Origin: Calditrichota bacterium
GTDB taxonomy: Bacteria; Calditrichota; Calditrichia; Calditrichales; Calditrichaceae
Assembly (NCBI GenBank): GCA_024278715.1
Contig: JAJRSN010000073.1
Coordinates: 1-15,247, forward strand
Direction of reading: 5' to 3'
Length of the DNA: 15,247 nt
Notes under the pieces: generated by a model
What the model was told of the DNA's origin: nothing
What the model saw: only the letters and a program-made list of their open reading frames with translations
Database searches by the model: none
Program-made: the position numbers and the translations under genes
In this document: in pieces, positions 1-8,589 of the stretch
Layout of the letters: the number at the start of each line of letters is the position of its first letter
Numbering within the stretch: the first letter of the stretch is position 1

Positions 1-225
1 AAAAACAAAGTTCTTGTAAATTTCGTGCAGAAGAACGCTTTCCTGTTTGGGAAGTTTATCTCCATATACGCGATAAAGATTGTTCAGAATCACTTTTCGA
101 CGGTAACGCAGGATTTTCTCAATAATAAACGTCAGAATAAGAGCCAGACGCTTACCGGTTTTCAGCGAAATGCGACTGAAAATAAAAAAAAGTGCCCGTA
201 CCAATATGTATTCAATATTTTTCAT
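1..225 (-). CDS. Lysophospholipid acyltransferase-like protein (LpxL/HtrB family), N-terminal part only
   Basis: The reverse strand from 225 down to 1 is open for 75 codons with no stop and runs off the left edge. It starts with ATG at 225, and an in-frame TAA lies at 246-244, so the gene cannot begin much further upstream. The peptide begins MKNIEYILVRALFFIFSRIS, then continues with RYRRKVILNNLYRVYGDK and LLHEIYKNF. A hydrophobic N-terminal segment followed by 'R.V.L.NL...Y' and a short helix ending in 'NF' is the usual start of LpxL/HtrB-type acyltransferases, which add secondary acyl chains to lipid A at the inner membrane. The catalytic HX4D/E motif would lie beyond the edge and cannot be checked. 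No good Shine-Dalgarno sequence precedes the ATG. The gene is divergent from the large operon. The family call rests on N-terminal pattern only. Confidence 0.72.
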   Translation of the reverse strand, partial: MKNIEYILVRALFFIFSRISLKTGKRLALILTFIIEKILRYRRKVILNNLYRVYGDKLPKQESVLLHEIYKNFVF

Positions 226-781
226 GGGCTGGAAATTAGTGAATTAGAATATTACAGGCAAATTCATAACTATTTAACCTTTACCGACACAACAGGTAAC
301 TCCTTAAAATATTATTACTTCCGTGGTTTAACAAATAAAAACCGGATAGACAGCCGGAACGTTATTCGCACCTATCGGCAGGGCGCTGTCTTCATCCTCT
401 GCGTTCTCATCTCTTTTATATCCGCATAAGCGCATTTTAACGAAGTAAAAGGTCTTTAAAATTCACAACAATTCGCCTCATTTTACTCTTTACGGGTATG
501 GCGACATCATCCTTTGGAATTAATTTTATTTTGCATTAATCGTTTAAAATGAAGATTGACGCCCGTCACGGCAATCGCCAGGATATTTTTGAATATTAAA
601 AAAACTAAAGTTATTCCGGACAATAGCGATTAACTAATAAGTGTTGTTTAATTTATTAAGGAGACTTTTCAGCCCAAATTGAACTAACGTTTAATATCAG
701 TTATTATCTATTTAATTTCAGACTAATGATAATAATTATACAAGATGTTTATTTTGTAGCTCTTTTTTTGGCTATCGCTTT

Positions 782-823
782 TTCTTAGAACGATACTTGT
801 GCAACCTGCGTGATTCTTAGAAT
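782..823 (+). promoter_or_regulatory. Paired inverted-repeat sites overlapping a possible promoter of the secreted-protein operon
   Basis: The word TTCTTAGAA, a perfect inverted repeat (TTCT-T-AGAA), occurs at 782-790 and again at 814-822. The copies are 32 bp apart, close to three helical turns. The second copy overlaps TAGAAT at 818-823, a one-mismatch relative of the -10 consensus, with a weak -35-like TTGTGC at 797-802 and a short 15-bp spacer. If this promoter is real, transcription would start near 830, giving a leader of about 60 nt before the ATG at 889. Site geometry is seen directly. Operator and promoter roles are inferred. Confidence 0.28.
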
Positions 824-872
824 TAATCCTTTTATGCGACTTTAAGTTGAAATTATATTTTACCAACAAAAT

Positions 873-878
873 AGGGGG
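873..878 (+). promoter_or_regulatory. Ribosome binding site that fixes the start of the first secreted-protein gene
   Basis: AGGGGG at 873-878 lies 10 bases before ATG 889 but only one base before the in-frame ATG at 880 and downstream of the in-frame TTG at 847. Starting at 889 also gives a clean signal peptide immediately (MRHYFYSLVIFVMVGFAFSQ), so 889 is preferred. Confidence 0.7.
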
Positions 879-888
879 AATGTTTATC

Positions 889-3800
889 ATGCGTCATTAT
901 TTTTACAGTCTCGTTATTTTTGTAATGGTTGGTTTTGCTTTTTCCCAAACCAACGTTTCCGGTACAATTGATGCGGACAGCACCTGGGATGTCTCGGGTA
1001 GTCCCTATATCGTCACCGGAACACTCACTATCAAATCGGGCGTTACGCTGACCGTGGAATCGGGAGTAGAGGTAAAGTTCAATTCCGGCGTTTATTTTTA
1101 TGTTTACGGGAAATTGAATGCAACAAACGCCACCTTTACATCAAACCAGGGAACTCCTCAACCCGGCGATTGGAATTACATACAAATAGGTTCATCGTCG
1201 TACGCGGGTGAAGCCAATTTCGAGAACAGCACTATTGAGTACGGCGGTACGGGATACGCTAATTCAAACTACGGCATGGTTTATGTTTATAACGGCACAG
1301 CCAATTTCACCGATTCCGATCTTTCAAATTCCAAGAATTACGCTCTCTGGATTTATACGAACGGCAATGCGCAATTAACGAACACCAATATTTTCGGCTG
1401 CCGCTGGCCGATCGGATATAACGGAGCCGGTTCTCTGATTTTCAACGGCACTAATAACCTCACCGGGAATACGCATGACGGAATTCTTCTGCAATTTTAC
1501 ACTCAATACCGAACAATGGTTCTCGACACTATCAGCGTCCCCTACGTATTTAATTATAATTTTACCGTCAAATCCGCTTATACGCTGACAATCGCTTCCG
1601 GTAATATCATAAAGCTTAATAATGGCGTGAATATTTACGTGGAAGGTGCGCTGATCGCCGAAGCCGGAATCGGAGAAAAGATTATTTTTACCTCTTACAA
1701 AGACGACAACGCCGGCGGCGACACCAACGCCGACGGTACAACGACTTCTCCCGCTTCCAGAAATTGGGGCGCAATCCGTTTTCAGGACAGCAGCGATGAC
1801 GCGGCATGCGTATTGACAAGAGCCGAATTCAGATACGGCGGAAGCGGGAACATAGGGGCGGTTTCAACTTATGACGCCAGCCCCACGATAACGGAATGCG
1901 AATTCAACAACAATTATTACGGCGCCATGTTTAAGGGCGTTTCCAATCCCGTTTTTTCAGATAATACAATCGGCTCAAGCGATATGGTGCCTATTGCCAT
2001 GTCTTTCGACGCCAATCCCGTGTTCACAAATAACAGCTTTTCTTTCTCCGACAACGAATATGACGCCATAGGCTTGCTCGGCGGAACTTTAGGCGCCGAC
2101 GCGGATCTGCCTATCCGCAACGTGACCGGCATACCCAACGTTACTTACCTGTTGTTAGGCGATCTGACTATTCCCGAAACGCTTACTTTGACCATCCACA
2201 AGGGAGTGGTCATTAAAGGCTATTCTAACTACCAAAAGATTAAAGTTCAGGGTAAATTACTCGCCGTGGGTGCCGTGGACAGCATGATTACCTTTACTTC
2301 CGCAAAAGACGATAATCACGGTAATCCGAAAGACACCAACAAAGACGGCACCCAAACCACTCCGCAAATCGGAGATTGGGGGGGCATTGTTTTTGAAAGC
2401 ACCAGCGACACGGCTTCTACCCTTGACTATTGCCGCATTAAATACGCCCGTATGCCCGGAACCTATTACAGCAGCCAGTACTACAGCGACGGAGCCGTGA
2501 CAACGGTGAATGCCTCGCCGCGTATTAAAAACTCCGAAATCAAAGACGTCTATTACGGAATTATGGCTATTTTCTCTTCCAAACCGATCATTCAGAATAA
2601 TTCGTTTATCAATACAAATTATACGCCAATCGCCCTTTCTGTTTCGGCTGATCCGGTTTTTTCGGGGAACACATTCACAAACACACACTGGACCGCTTTG
2701 GGCATATTGGGCGAAAAAGTAGGAGCAAACGGCGCCATTAAACAACGAACCGTTGCCGGTTACAATAACATTACTTACATGCTCCTGGGAAATTTGACCG
2801 TCAATTCCGGTACGTATGTTACCGTTGATCCGGGCGTGGTCATTAAATTTAATTCCGGTACTAATATTTTTGTAGAAGGCGGATTTAAAGCCCTTGGTAA
2901 TGTCGCCCAGGGAGATATTATTTTCACTTCTTTTAAGGACGACAATTACGGCAATCCCAACGATACAAACGGAGACGGATCCGGCACATCTCCGGCGGCG
3001 GGCAACTGGGGTACAATTCAATTCAAAAGTACAAGCGACGACGCTTTTTGCCATCTGGATAAGACACAAATCTTATTCGGCGGCTCAGGCAACAAGGGAT
3101 TGGTAACTTTTACGGACGCCAACAGCAGCGTGAGCAATTCACTTCTTTCCGATTCGTACTCTTACGGATTGCGTTGCGAAGGGACCTCCACGCCTTCCAT
3201 TAATAATGTGGAAATTAAAAATTCGCGGCTCGATCCTATCGCCATGTCTTTAAAATCGGATCCGGTTTTTAACGACATTACCTTCACCGGAAACGGAAGC
3301 AACGGAATCCGGATTCTCGAGGGGACCCTTTCTTCCGACGCCACATTAAATCAACGAAGTCTGGCGGGAATAAATAATATCGCTTACATCGTCGAAAACC
3401 TGACGATCAGCTCCAATGCCACGCTTACAATTCAGCCCGGAGTTGTTATTAAAATCCTTAATTACTACAACAAAATCACGGTTCAGGGCGCGTTGGTCGC
3501 CAATGGCACAACAGACCAAAAGATTATCTTTACATCCATTAAAGACGATTCTTACGGAGGAGACACAAATAACGACGGAAATTCTTCCATTCCGCAAATG
3601 GGCGACTGGTGGAGCATCGAATTCACCGCTTCAAGCAATAGCGCTTTAAATTCATTGCAATATTGCATTTTCCGTTACGGCGGAAGCGCTTACGGTAATT
3701 ATAATTATAAGCAATACGGCGTAATTCGCGTTTATGACACCGGCGTAAACATAAATAACAGCACAATTGAACTCTCAAATAGCAGCGCCGTCGGCGTATT

Positions 3801-6177
3801 CGGAAGCGCAAATCCCACCATCCAGAATTGTCAAATGCTGAATATTAAATACACGCCCATTGTGATGAGTCTGTTTGCAAATCCGACATTTATCAATAAC
3901 TCCGCGTTAAATTCGGGCATTATGGCTTTAGGCGTGGTTCCGGAAAATTATTCGGTGAGCGCAACCGTGCCGTTGCGTGATTTCGCGGGATATTCAAACA
4001 TTACCTATCTCATGTATTCACAATCGACCATTAATTCGGGCACCACCATTACCTTCCCGGCAGGATTGGTTTTCAAATTCAAATACGGCGGATTCAAAGT
4101 TGACGGCGCCGTGAAGGTCAACGGCACCACCGCCGAACCGGTTGTTTTTACGCATGAAGCCGACGATGATTACGGCAATCCTAAAGACACAAACGACAAC
4201 GGCTCGGCTACTGTCCCGACAATAAACGCCAGTTATTATCATTTTGATTTTTCCGATATCAGCGACGACGCCCTCTCGTCAATCAATCATGCGGTTTTCC
4301 GTTTCCGAAACGCCGGAATTAATCTGAATCAGGCTTCTCCCACCGTTCAAAATTGTCTTTTTGACAATAACAACTGGGGGATAGTATTACGCGGAGTATC
4401 GGAACCCGTGGTCGAAGACAATACGTTTAACGATCTCAAGTACGCGCCGCTAATCATCTCTCTTGTTTCTTATCCGAGCTCGGCAAGCGGAAACGTCATC
4501 TCGGGAACTTCCTACCGCGCAATCGGCGTGCTGCAGGAAGAATTGGTTCAGGACATTACGCTGCCAAAACGAAATTTCGGCGGCATTGACAATATTCCCT
4601 ATTACTTTTCGGGCAATTACACCATCGGAACCAGCTCCATTCTTACCTTGGAACCGGGATTGGTTTTAAAATTTGCAACCTACAAACGGCTTACGGTAAA
4701 AAAAGGTCTCATTGCCGAAGGCGGAACAGCCGCGGACAGCAACATTGTTTTTACTTCCATCTATGACGATTTTTACGGCGGCGATACCAATGCCGACAGT
4801 AACGCCACTTCTCCGGCTTGGAATACTAACGGATGGGACGGGATTGTTTTTGAAGACGTTTCTTTAGATCCCTATTGTCGTTTGGATCACACGATCATCC
4901 AATATGCCGGTCGCTCGGGCAATTACGGAGCAATCGTCACAAAAAATGCCAGTCCCACCATCACCAATTCACTTTTAACCAAAAACAGAACCGGTCTTAT
5001 TGCTAACGGCGCTTCCAACCCGGTTATTAATTATTCTGATCTGTATGATAATTATGACTACGGTGTGAATAACGTCAATAAATCGTTTGTTATTGACGCC
5101 CGCTGGAACTGGTGGGGAGACGATACGGGTCCGACCCACGCAAGCAATCCCGGCGGAAAGGGACAGTCCGTAACCGACGCCGTGAATTTCGATCCTTACA
5201 CAACTTCGGGCGCCGCTAATCCGGTAGCGGGCGACGTTAGTCTGAACGGTAAAATTCAAGCCTACGATGCTTCGTTGATTTTACAATTTGTAGTGGGAAG
5301 TATTTCTCTTAACCAGTTGCAGCAAAAGGTGGCTGATGTCAGCGCCAATGGTTCGGTCACATCTTACGACGCTTCGCTGATTCTGCAATACATCGTAAAA
5401 TTAGTTTCGGATTTTCCTTTGGAACTGCTTAAAGAAGGCGGCGGCAATAACAATCAAACTCCCCTTGTCTTAAATCCGGTTTCGATGCGTAAAACAACGA
5501 ACACCGGACTGCGCGTCGCTTCGGTTGACGCCCAAAACGGCGAAATAATCTCAATTCCCTTAGACCTCATTTCCGCATCCCAGCTCAATTCGTGGCAGGC
5601 GGTTCTCTCCTACGATCCGGCGCAGATGCAAATCCAAGGCGTGCAATCCTGCGAACTCGCGTCTCAAATGAGTTTTGCCTACCGGATAGACCCTCAGGAA
5701 GGGAAAATCTATCTTGCCATGGCTGGCGGCGAAGCTGTTGAAAAAAGCGGAACCGTCGCCTTGCTGAAGGTTAAAACCAATGAAGATTTGAAAGGTAAAA
5801 AAAGCACTACTATCGGCGTTGAACAATTTTTGGTCGATGAAATCGACAATACCGATCTTTCAGAAAACGGCGCGCTGACAATACAGGGTCTGCCCGAACA
5901 ATTTACTCTTGAGCAAAACTATCCTAATCCTTTCAATCCCGTTACCACCATCAAATACCAGCTTCCCGAAGCCCAAAACATGGTTCGTTTGCAAATTTAT
6001 AATATCCTCGGACAATTGGTAAACACATTGGTTGAAAGACCACAGGAAGCGGGATATTACGAACTTAAATGGAAAGGCACCGATCGATTCGGCAGAACAG
6101 TTCCCAGCGGACTTTATATTTACAAGTTAAAGACCGACAAGTACGTAAAAATAAAACGGATGCAGTTAATTCGATGA
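889..6177 (+). CDS. Giant secreted beta-helix protein with dockerin, cohesin-like domain and T9SS sorting tail
   Basis: Protein of 1762 residues counted from ATG 889. A signal peptide (residues 1-20, ending AFSQ) leads into seven modules of about 180-210 residues (38-1444) of right-handed beta-helix type. Six carry an 'FTS.KDD...DTN.DG' segment resembling a calcium loop. The helix closes with NWWGDDTGP near 1405, a known end motif of such folds. Two dockerin type I repeats follow (DVSLNGKIQAYDASLILQF near 1449, DVSANGSVTSYDASLILQYI near 1483), with D, S, N and D at loop positions 1, 3, 5 and 12. A cohesin-like beta domain follows (about 1542-1667), then the T9SS C-terminal sorting domain (1668-1762, QNYPNPFNP to KRMQLIR). 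It should cross the outer membrane by type IX secretion and remain at the surface or be released. No glycosidase, lyase or protease catalytic motif is evident, so a structural, adhesive or carbohydrate-facing role is more likely than a confirmed enzyme. It is first in a three-gene operon, and the dockerin has possible partners in the next gene. Confidence 0.9.
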   Translation: MRHYFYSLVIFVMVGFAFSQTNVSGTIDADSTWDVSGSPYIVTGTLTIKSGVTLTVESGVEVKFNSGVYFYVYGKLNATNATFTSNQGTPQPGDWNYIQIGSSSYAGEANFENSTIEYGGTGYANSNYGMVYVYNGTANFTDSDLSNSKNYALWIYTNGNAQLTNTNIFGCRWPIGYNGAGSLIFNGTNNLTGNTHDGILLQFYTQYRTMVLDTISVPYVFNYNFTVKSAYTLTIASGNIIKLNNGVNIYVEGALIAEAGIGEKIIFTSYKDDNAGGDTNADGTTTSPASRNWGAIRFQDSSDDAACVLTRAEFRYGGSGNIGAVSTYDASPTITECEFNNNYYGAMFKGVSNPVFSDNTIGSSDMVPIAMSFDANPVFTNNSFSFSDNEYDAIGLLGGTLGADADLPIRNVTGIPNVTYLLLGDLTIPETLTLTIHKGVVIKGYSNYQKIKVQGKLLAVGAVDSMITFTSAKDDNHGNPKDTNKDGTQTTPQIGDWGGIVFESTSDTASTLDYCRIKYARMPGTYYSSQYYSDGAVTTVNASPRIKNSEIKDVYYGIMAIFSSKPIIQNNSFINTNYTPIALSVSADPVFSGNTFTNTHWTALGILGEKVGANGAIKQRTVAGYNNITYMLLGNLTVNSGTYVTVDPGVVIKFNSGTNIFVEGGFKALGNVAQGDIIFTSFKDDNYGNPNDTNGDGSGTSPAAGNWGTIQFKSTSDDAFCHLDKTQILFGGSGNKGLVTFTDANSSVSNSLLSDSYSYGLRCEGTSTPSINNVEIKNSRLDPIAMSLKSDPVFNDITFTGNGSNGIRILEGTLSSDATLNQRSLAGINNIAYIVENLTISSNATLTIQPGVVIKILNYYNKITVQGALVANGTTDQKIIFTSIKDDSYGGDTNNDGNSSIPQMGDWWSIEFTASSNSALNSLQYCIFRYGGSAYGNYNYKQYGVIRVYDTGVNINNSTIELSNSSAVGVFGSANPTIQNCQMLNIKYTPIVMSLFANPTFINNSALNSGIMALGVVPENYSVSATVPLRDFAGYSNITYLMYSQSTINSGTTITFPAGLVFKFKYGGFKVDGAVKVNGTTAEPVVFTHEADDDYGNPKDTNDNGSATVPTINASYYHFDFSDISDDALSSINHAVFRFRNAGINLNQASPTVQNCLFDNNNWGIVLRGVSEPVVEDNTFNDLKYAPLIISLVSYPSSASGNVISGTSYRAIGVLQEELVQDITLPKRNFGGIDNIPYYFSGNYTIGTSSILTLEPGLVLKFATYKRLTVKKGLIAEGGTAADSNIVFTSIYDDFYGGDTNADSNATSPAWNTNGWDGIVFEDVSLDPYCRLDHTIIQYAGRSGNYGAIVTKNASPTITNSLLTKNRTGLIANGASNPVINYSDLYDNYDYGVNNVNKSFVIDARWNWWGDDTGPTHASNPGGKGQSVTDAVNFDPYTTSGAANPVAGDVSLNGKIQAYDASLILQFVVGSISLNQLQQKVADVSANGSVTSYDASLILQYIVKLVSDFPLELLKEGGGNNNQTPLVLNPVSMRKTTNTGLRVASVDAQNGEIISIPLDLISASQLNSWQAVLSYDPAQMQIQGVQSCELASQMSFAYRIDPQEGKIYLAMAGGEAVEKSGTVALLKVKTNEDLKGKKSTTIGVEQFLVDEIDNTDLSENGALTIQGLPEQFTLEQNYPNPFNPVTTIKYQLPEAQNMVRLQIYNILGQLVNTLVERPQEAGYYELKWKGTDRFGRTVPSGLYIYKLKTDKYVKIKRMQLIR
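1000..5220 (+). repeat. Seven tandem beta-helix modules, about 540-630 bp each
   Basis: Modules begin at 1000, 1537, 2140, 2770, 3379, 4000 and 4594, each at a '[VI].Y' strand followed by 'LT(I/V)...LT(I/V)..GVV(I/L)K(F)'. Each module then has an 'IIFTS' strand and, in modules 2-7, an acidic loop starting at 1720, 2332, 2962, 3562, 4186 and 4783 (DTNADGT, DTNKDGT, DTNGDGS, DTNNDGN, DTNDNGS, DTNADSN). After this comes 'W..I.F...SD.A' and a coil with 'YGG.G'. Module 1 lacks the acidic loop, and modules 6 and 7 have degraded versions. Divergence between copies indicates old duplications. Confidence 0.88.
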
Positions 6178-6225
6178 ATCTGAAATCGTGATAAAGTCAT
6201 GCTGATATAAAAAAGGATAAGAACC

Positions 6226-8532
6226 ATGAAATTACATAAAACATGGATTTTAATTTTAACTCTTTTGTTAGAATTAACAGCCGCTCAGGCGGCGAAAATC
6301 CGACTAACCATTCCGGATTCTTCGGGCGTTGTGGGTACAACGATTTCCGTTCCGGTCCGCGTAGAAGATGATTTAAGCGGGCAGGATGTCTTTTCGTACC
6401 AACTGCAAATATTTTACAATCAGAGCATTCTGTCGCTGGATAAAGTGATCATCAATAACACATTAACCAACCAGTGGGGATACATGGAATTCAACACCGT
6501 CGCGAGCAATCAGGTGATGATTTCTGCCGCGGGAGACGTTCCCTTAACGGGAAAAGGCGTTCTTGTTTTTCTCCGATTCGAAATTATCGGAGTCGGGGGA
6601 AGCAACATCTATTTTTCCGACACATTGCATACATTTTTTAATCAGGGAAAGCCTTCTCTCGAATTAAATGCGGGCTATTTTAACGCCGCTGCTCCGCCCA
6701 AGATCACGGTCTCTCCGAACAACGCTGTTTTAATTCCCGGCGAACAAAAACAATTTTACGTGAGCGGCGGGCAGTCGCCTTATCAATGGTCAACCTCCGA
6801 CCCCGCGATTGCAACCATTGACCTTAACGGATTATTGACCGGCGTTTCACCGGGCAACATTCGCGTTTACGCCCAAGATTCCGAAGGAGTAATCGACAGC
6901 ACGGATAAATGGGTCGAAGTTCGTCCGTTCCGGATATTTTTTAAAGACAGTTCCGTTTATCAGGGACAGACTCTTAAACTACCGGTTTATGTGACCGATT
7001 TGACAGAAGCGCAGGTTACTTCGGGAAATTTCAAGATAACTTTTTATCAGAAGGCATTTAAAGCGGTCGATGTCACCACAAAAGGCACGCTTCTCGAAAG
7101 TGCGGATTCCCATACTTTTAACGCTTACGCCGGCGCTCTGGAATTCGCCTTCGCTTCCTCCGCGCCCTTAAGCGGCTCCGGGATACTTTGCTATATCGAA
7201 CTGGAAAGCTCGGCGACATACTCCGGAGGCGTCACCTTTGGTTTTGCCGAAGTTTTATTTAACGAAAACATTCAACCGGCAACCGCTTCGGGCTACTGTT
7301 CCGTTTTAAAACCCGCGGCAATCACAATTTCTCCGGTGAACGCTCAACTGTTCACGGGACAAACAAAGCAGTTTGCCGCCAGCGGAGGAACGCCTCCTTA
7401 TCAGTGGTCTGTTTCTTCATCGCAAACCGCCCAAATTGACGCCGACGGATTAATGACAGCTTTGCACAGCGGCGAAGTCCGCGTTCTGGTAACCGACGCC
7501 GTCGGAGCGAAGGGGCAGACAAATCCCATTAAAATATACGATTGTCAGGTGGTTTTTCCCGACACCTCCGGCATGCAATCCTCCTATTTTGAATATGTCA
7601 TTCATTTACGGCAATTTTCCGTAACAGAGCCGGTTTATTCGTTTCAGCTTTCGGTAACAATCGATACCCTCGCCTTAAAATTTAAAGATATCAGAACCTC
7701 GGGCACTTTGGCAAATAGCTGGAGCGTCTCTTCAAATTTGGACCGTAAAAATCTGATCATCGCCGCCGCGGGAACCGACCCGATTACCGGCAACGGAGAT
7801 TTACTGCGCATTCGTTTTTACATTACAAACCGCGTAAGTATCGGTTACCGCGCGAATTTAATCCTGCAAAGTTTTTCGTTTAACGAAGGCTACCCGCTGC
7901 CGTTGACCGATAACGGCTTTATTACAGTGGTCGAACCGACCGAACCGCCCGCTTCAGCTCCTCAGCTTATTTCTCCGGCGGACGGGCAAACAGGCGTTTC
8001 GAATTCGCCGACCTTTTACTGGCACAGCGTGTTGTACGCGCAAAACTACCAGTTACAGGTTTCCAAAAACGCAGACCTTTCGGCGGCTGTTTTCGACCAG
8101 AACACAATTACCGATACCAGCTTCACGGTCAGCAGTCTTGATGCAAACACAACCTATTACTGGAGGGTAAAAGCGTTAAATGCCGCCGGCAACAGCGCCT
8201 GGTCTGAGGTATGGAGTTTTTCGACCCTGAGTACGGGACTGGATGAGCCCGCAAGAGCCGACACGCCGACTGAATATCGTCTTGATCAGAACTACCCGAA
8301 TCCCTTTAATTCCTCTACGGTAATTACCTTTTCGTTACCAGAACCTACTCATGTTCAACTTTTGATTTATGACGTTACGGGTAAACTGATTTTTACTTTG
8401 CTTGAAAAGCGGCTTTCTTCCGGCACTTACAATGTTCATTTTGACGGCGCCAATCTCCAAAGCGGCATCTATTTTTACCGCTTACGGACTCCCGGCTTCG
8501 AGCAGGTTAAGCGGATGTTTTTAATCAAGTAA
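6226..8532 (+). CDS. Secreted scaffold-like protein with three cohesin-like domains, Ig-like/FN3 domains and T9SS tail
   Basis: Protein of 768 residues with AAGGA at 6213-6217, eight bases before the ATG. The signal peptide covers residues 1-22 (ending AAQA). Domains in order are cohesin-like 1 (23-155), Big-type Ig-like 1 (158-233), cohesin-like 2 (235-361), Ig-like 2 (364-437), cohesin-like 3 (438-568), FN3 (577-668) and the T9SS sorting domain (682-768, QNYPNPFN to KRMFLIK). The cohesin-like domains share 'F.DTS/DSS', 'V.V.VR/TDL', 'Y.L.I.Y/F', 'AAG...P(L/I)(T/S)G.G' and a final 'G..(T/S)V' strand. The Ig-like domains share 'ISP.NA.L..G..KQF..SGG..PYQWS' and 'I(D).(D/N)GL.T'. Cohesin domains bind dockerins in cellulosomes and elsewhere, and the gene 48 bases upstream encodes a dockerin. 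The protein may therefore be a small scaffold, although cohesin folds in FCB secreted proteins can also be plain structural modules. No enzyme domain is present. Confidence 0.88.
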   Translation: MKLHKTWILILTLLLELTAAQAAKIRLTIPDSSGVVGTTISVPVRVEDDLSGQDVFSYQLQIFYNQSILSLDKVIINNTLTNQWGYMEFNTVASNQVMISAAGDVPLTGKGVLVFLRFEIIGVGGSNIYFSDTLHTFFNQGKPSLELNAGYFNAAAPPKITVSPNNAVLIPGEQKQFYVSGGQSPYQWSTSDPAIATIDLNGLLTGVSPGNIRVYAQDSEGVIDSTDKWVEVRPFRIFFKDSSVYQGQTLKLPVYVTDLTEAQVTSGNFKITFYQKAFKAVDVTTKGTLLESADSHTFNAYAGALEFAFASSAPLSGSGILCYIELESSATYSGGVTFGFAEVLFNENIQPATASGYCSVLKPAAITISPVNAQLFTGQTKQFAASGGTPPYQWSVSSSQTAQIDADGLMTALHSGEVRVLVTDAVGAKGQTNPIKIYDCQVVFPDTSGMQSSYFEYVIHLRQFSVTEPVYSFQLSVTIDTLALKFKDIRTSGTLANSWSVSSNLDRKNLIIAAAGTDPITGNGDLLRIRFYITNRVSIGYRANLILQSFSFNEGYPLPLTDNGFITVVEPTEPPASAPQLISPADGQTGVSNSPTFYWHSVLYAQNYQLQVSKNADLSAAVFDQNTITDTSFTVSSLDANTTYYWRVKALNAAGNSAWSEVWSFSTLSTGLDEPARADTPTEYRLDQNYPNPFNSSTVITFSLPEPTHVQLLIYDVTGKLIFTLLEKRLSSGTYNVHFDGANLQSGIYFYRLRTPGFEQVKRMFLIK

Positions 8533-8589
8533 AAGCTTATTAAAAGTCAAACAGGAAGTTTAACTATTTTAATTTAGGAGGAGTACATC

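Larger units (their letters stand above)
226..888. other. AT-rich divergent intergenic region without a convincing gene
   Basis: This stretch of about 660 bases separates the minus-strand acyltransferase from the plus-strand secreted-protein operon. Both strands are broken by frequent stops and I find no credible small protein, tRNA or riboswitch. The only structure worth naming is the pair of identical 9-bp inverted repeats near its right end, listed separately. Its length and position suggest it carries the promoters of both divergent transcripts. Confidence 0.6.

Noticed and set aside
25..429. Plus-strand open frame of 134 codons at the left edge
   Set aside because: It lies opposite the acyltransferase-like gene over its first half, and its translation has no domain pattern. 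It also lacks a good ribosome binding site.
847..888. Upstream TTG (847) and ATG (880) starts for the first operon gene
   Set aside because: The Shine-Dalgarno sequence at 873-878 only fits ATG 889, and the extra residues would precede an otherwise normal signal peptide.
2257..3069. Long antisense frame of 270 codons inside the beta-helix gene, plus smaller relatives at 3346-3597 and 4018-4242
   Set aside because: These frames arise because the repeated sense modules give few stops on the other strand. Their mutual similarity mirrors the sense repeats and they have no start context.
889..6177. Polysaccharide lyase or glycosidase assignment for the beta-helix protein
   Set aside because: The solenoid fold is shared with such enzymes, but no catalytic residue arrangement could be pointed to in the sequence.
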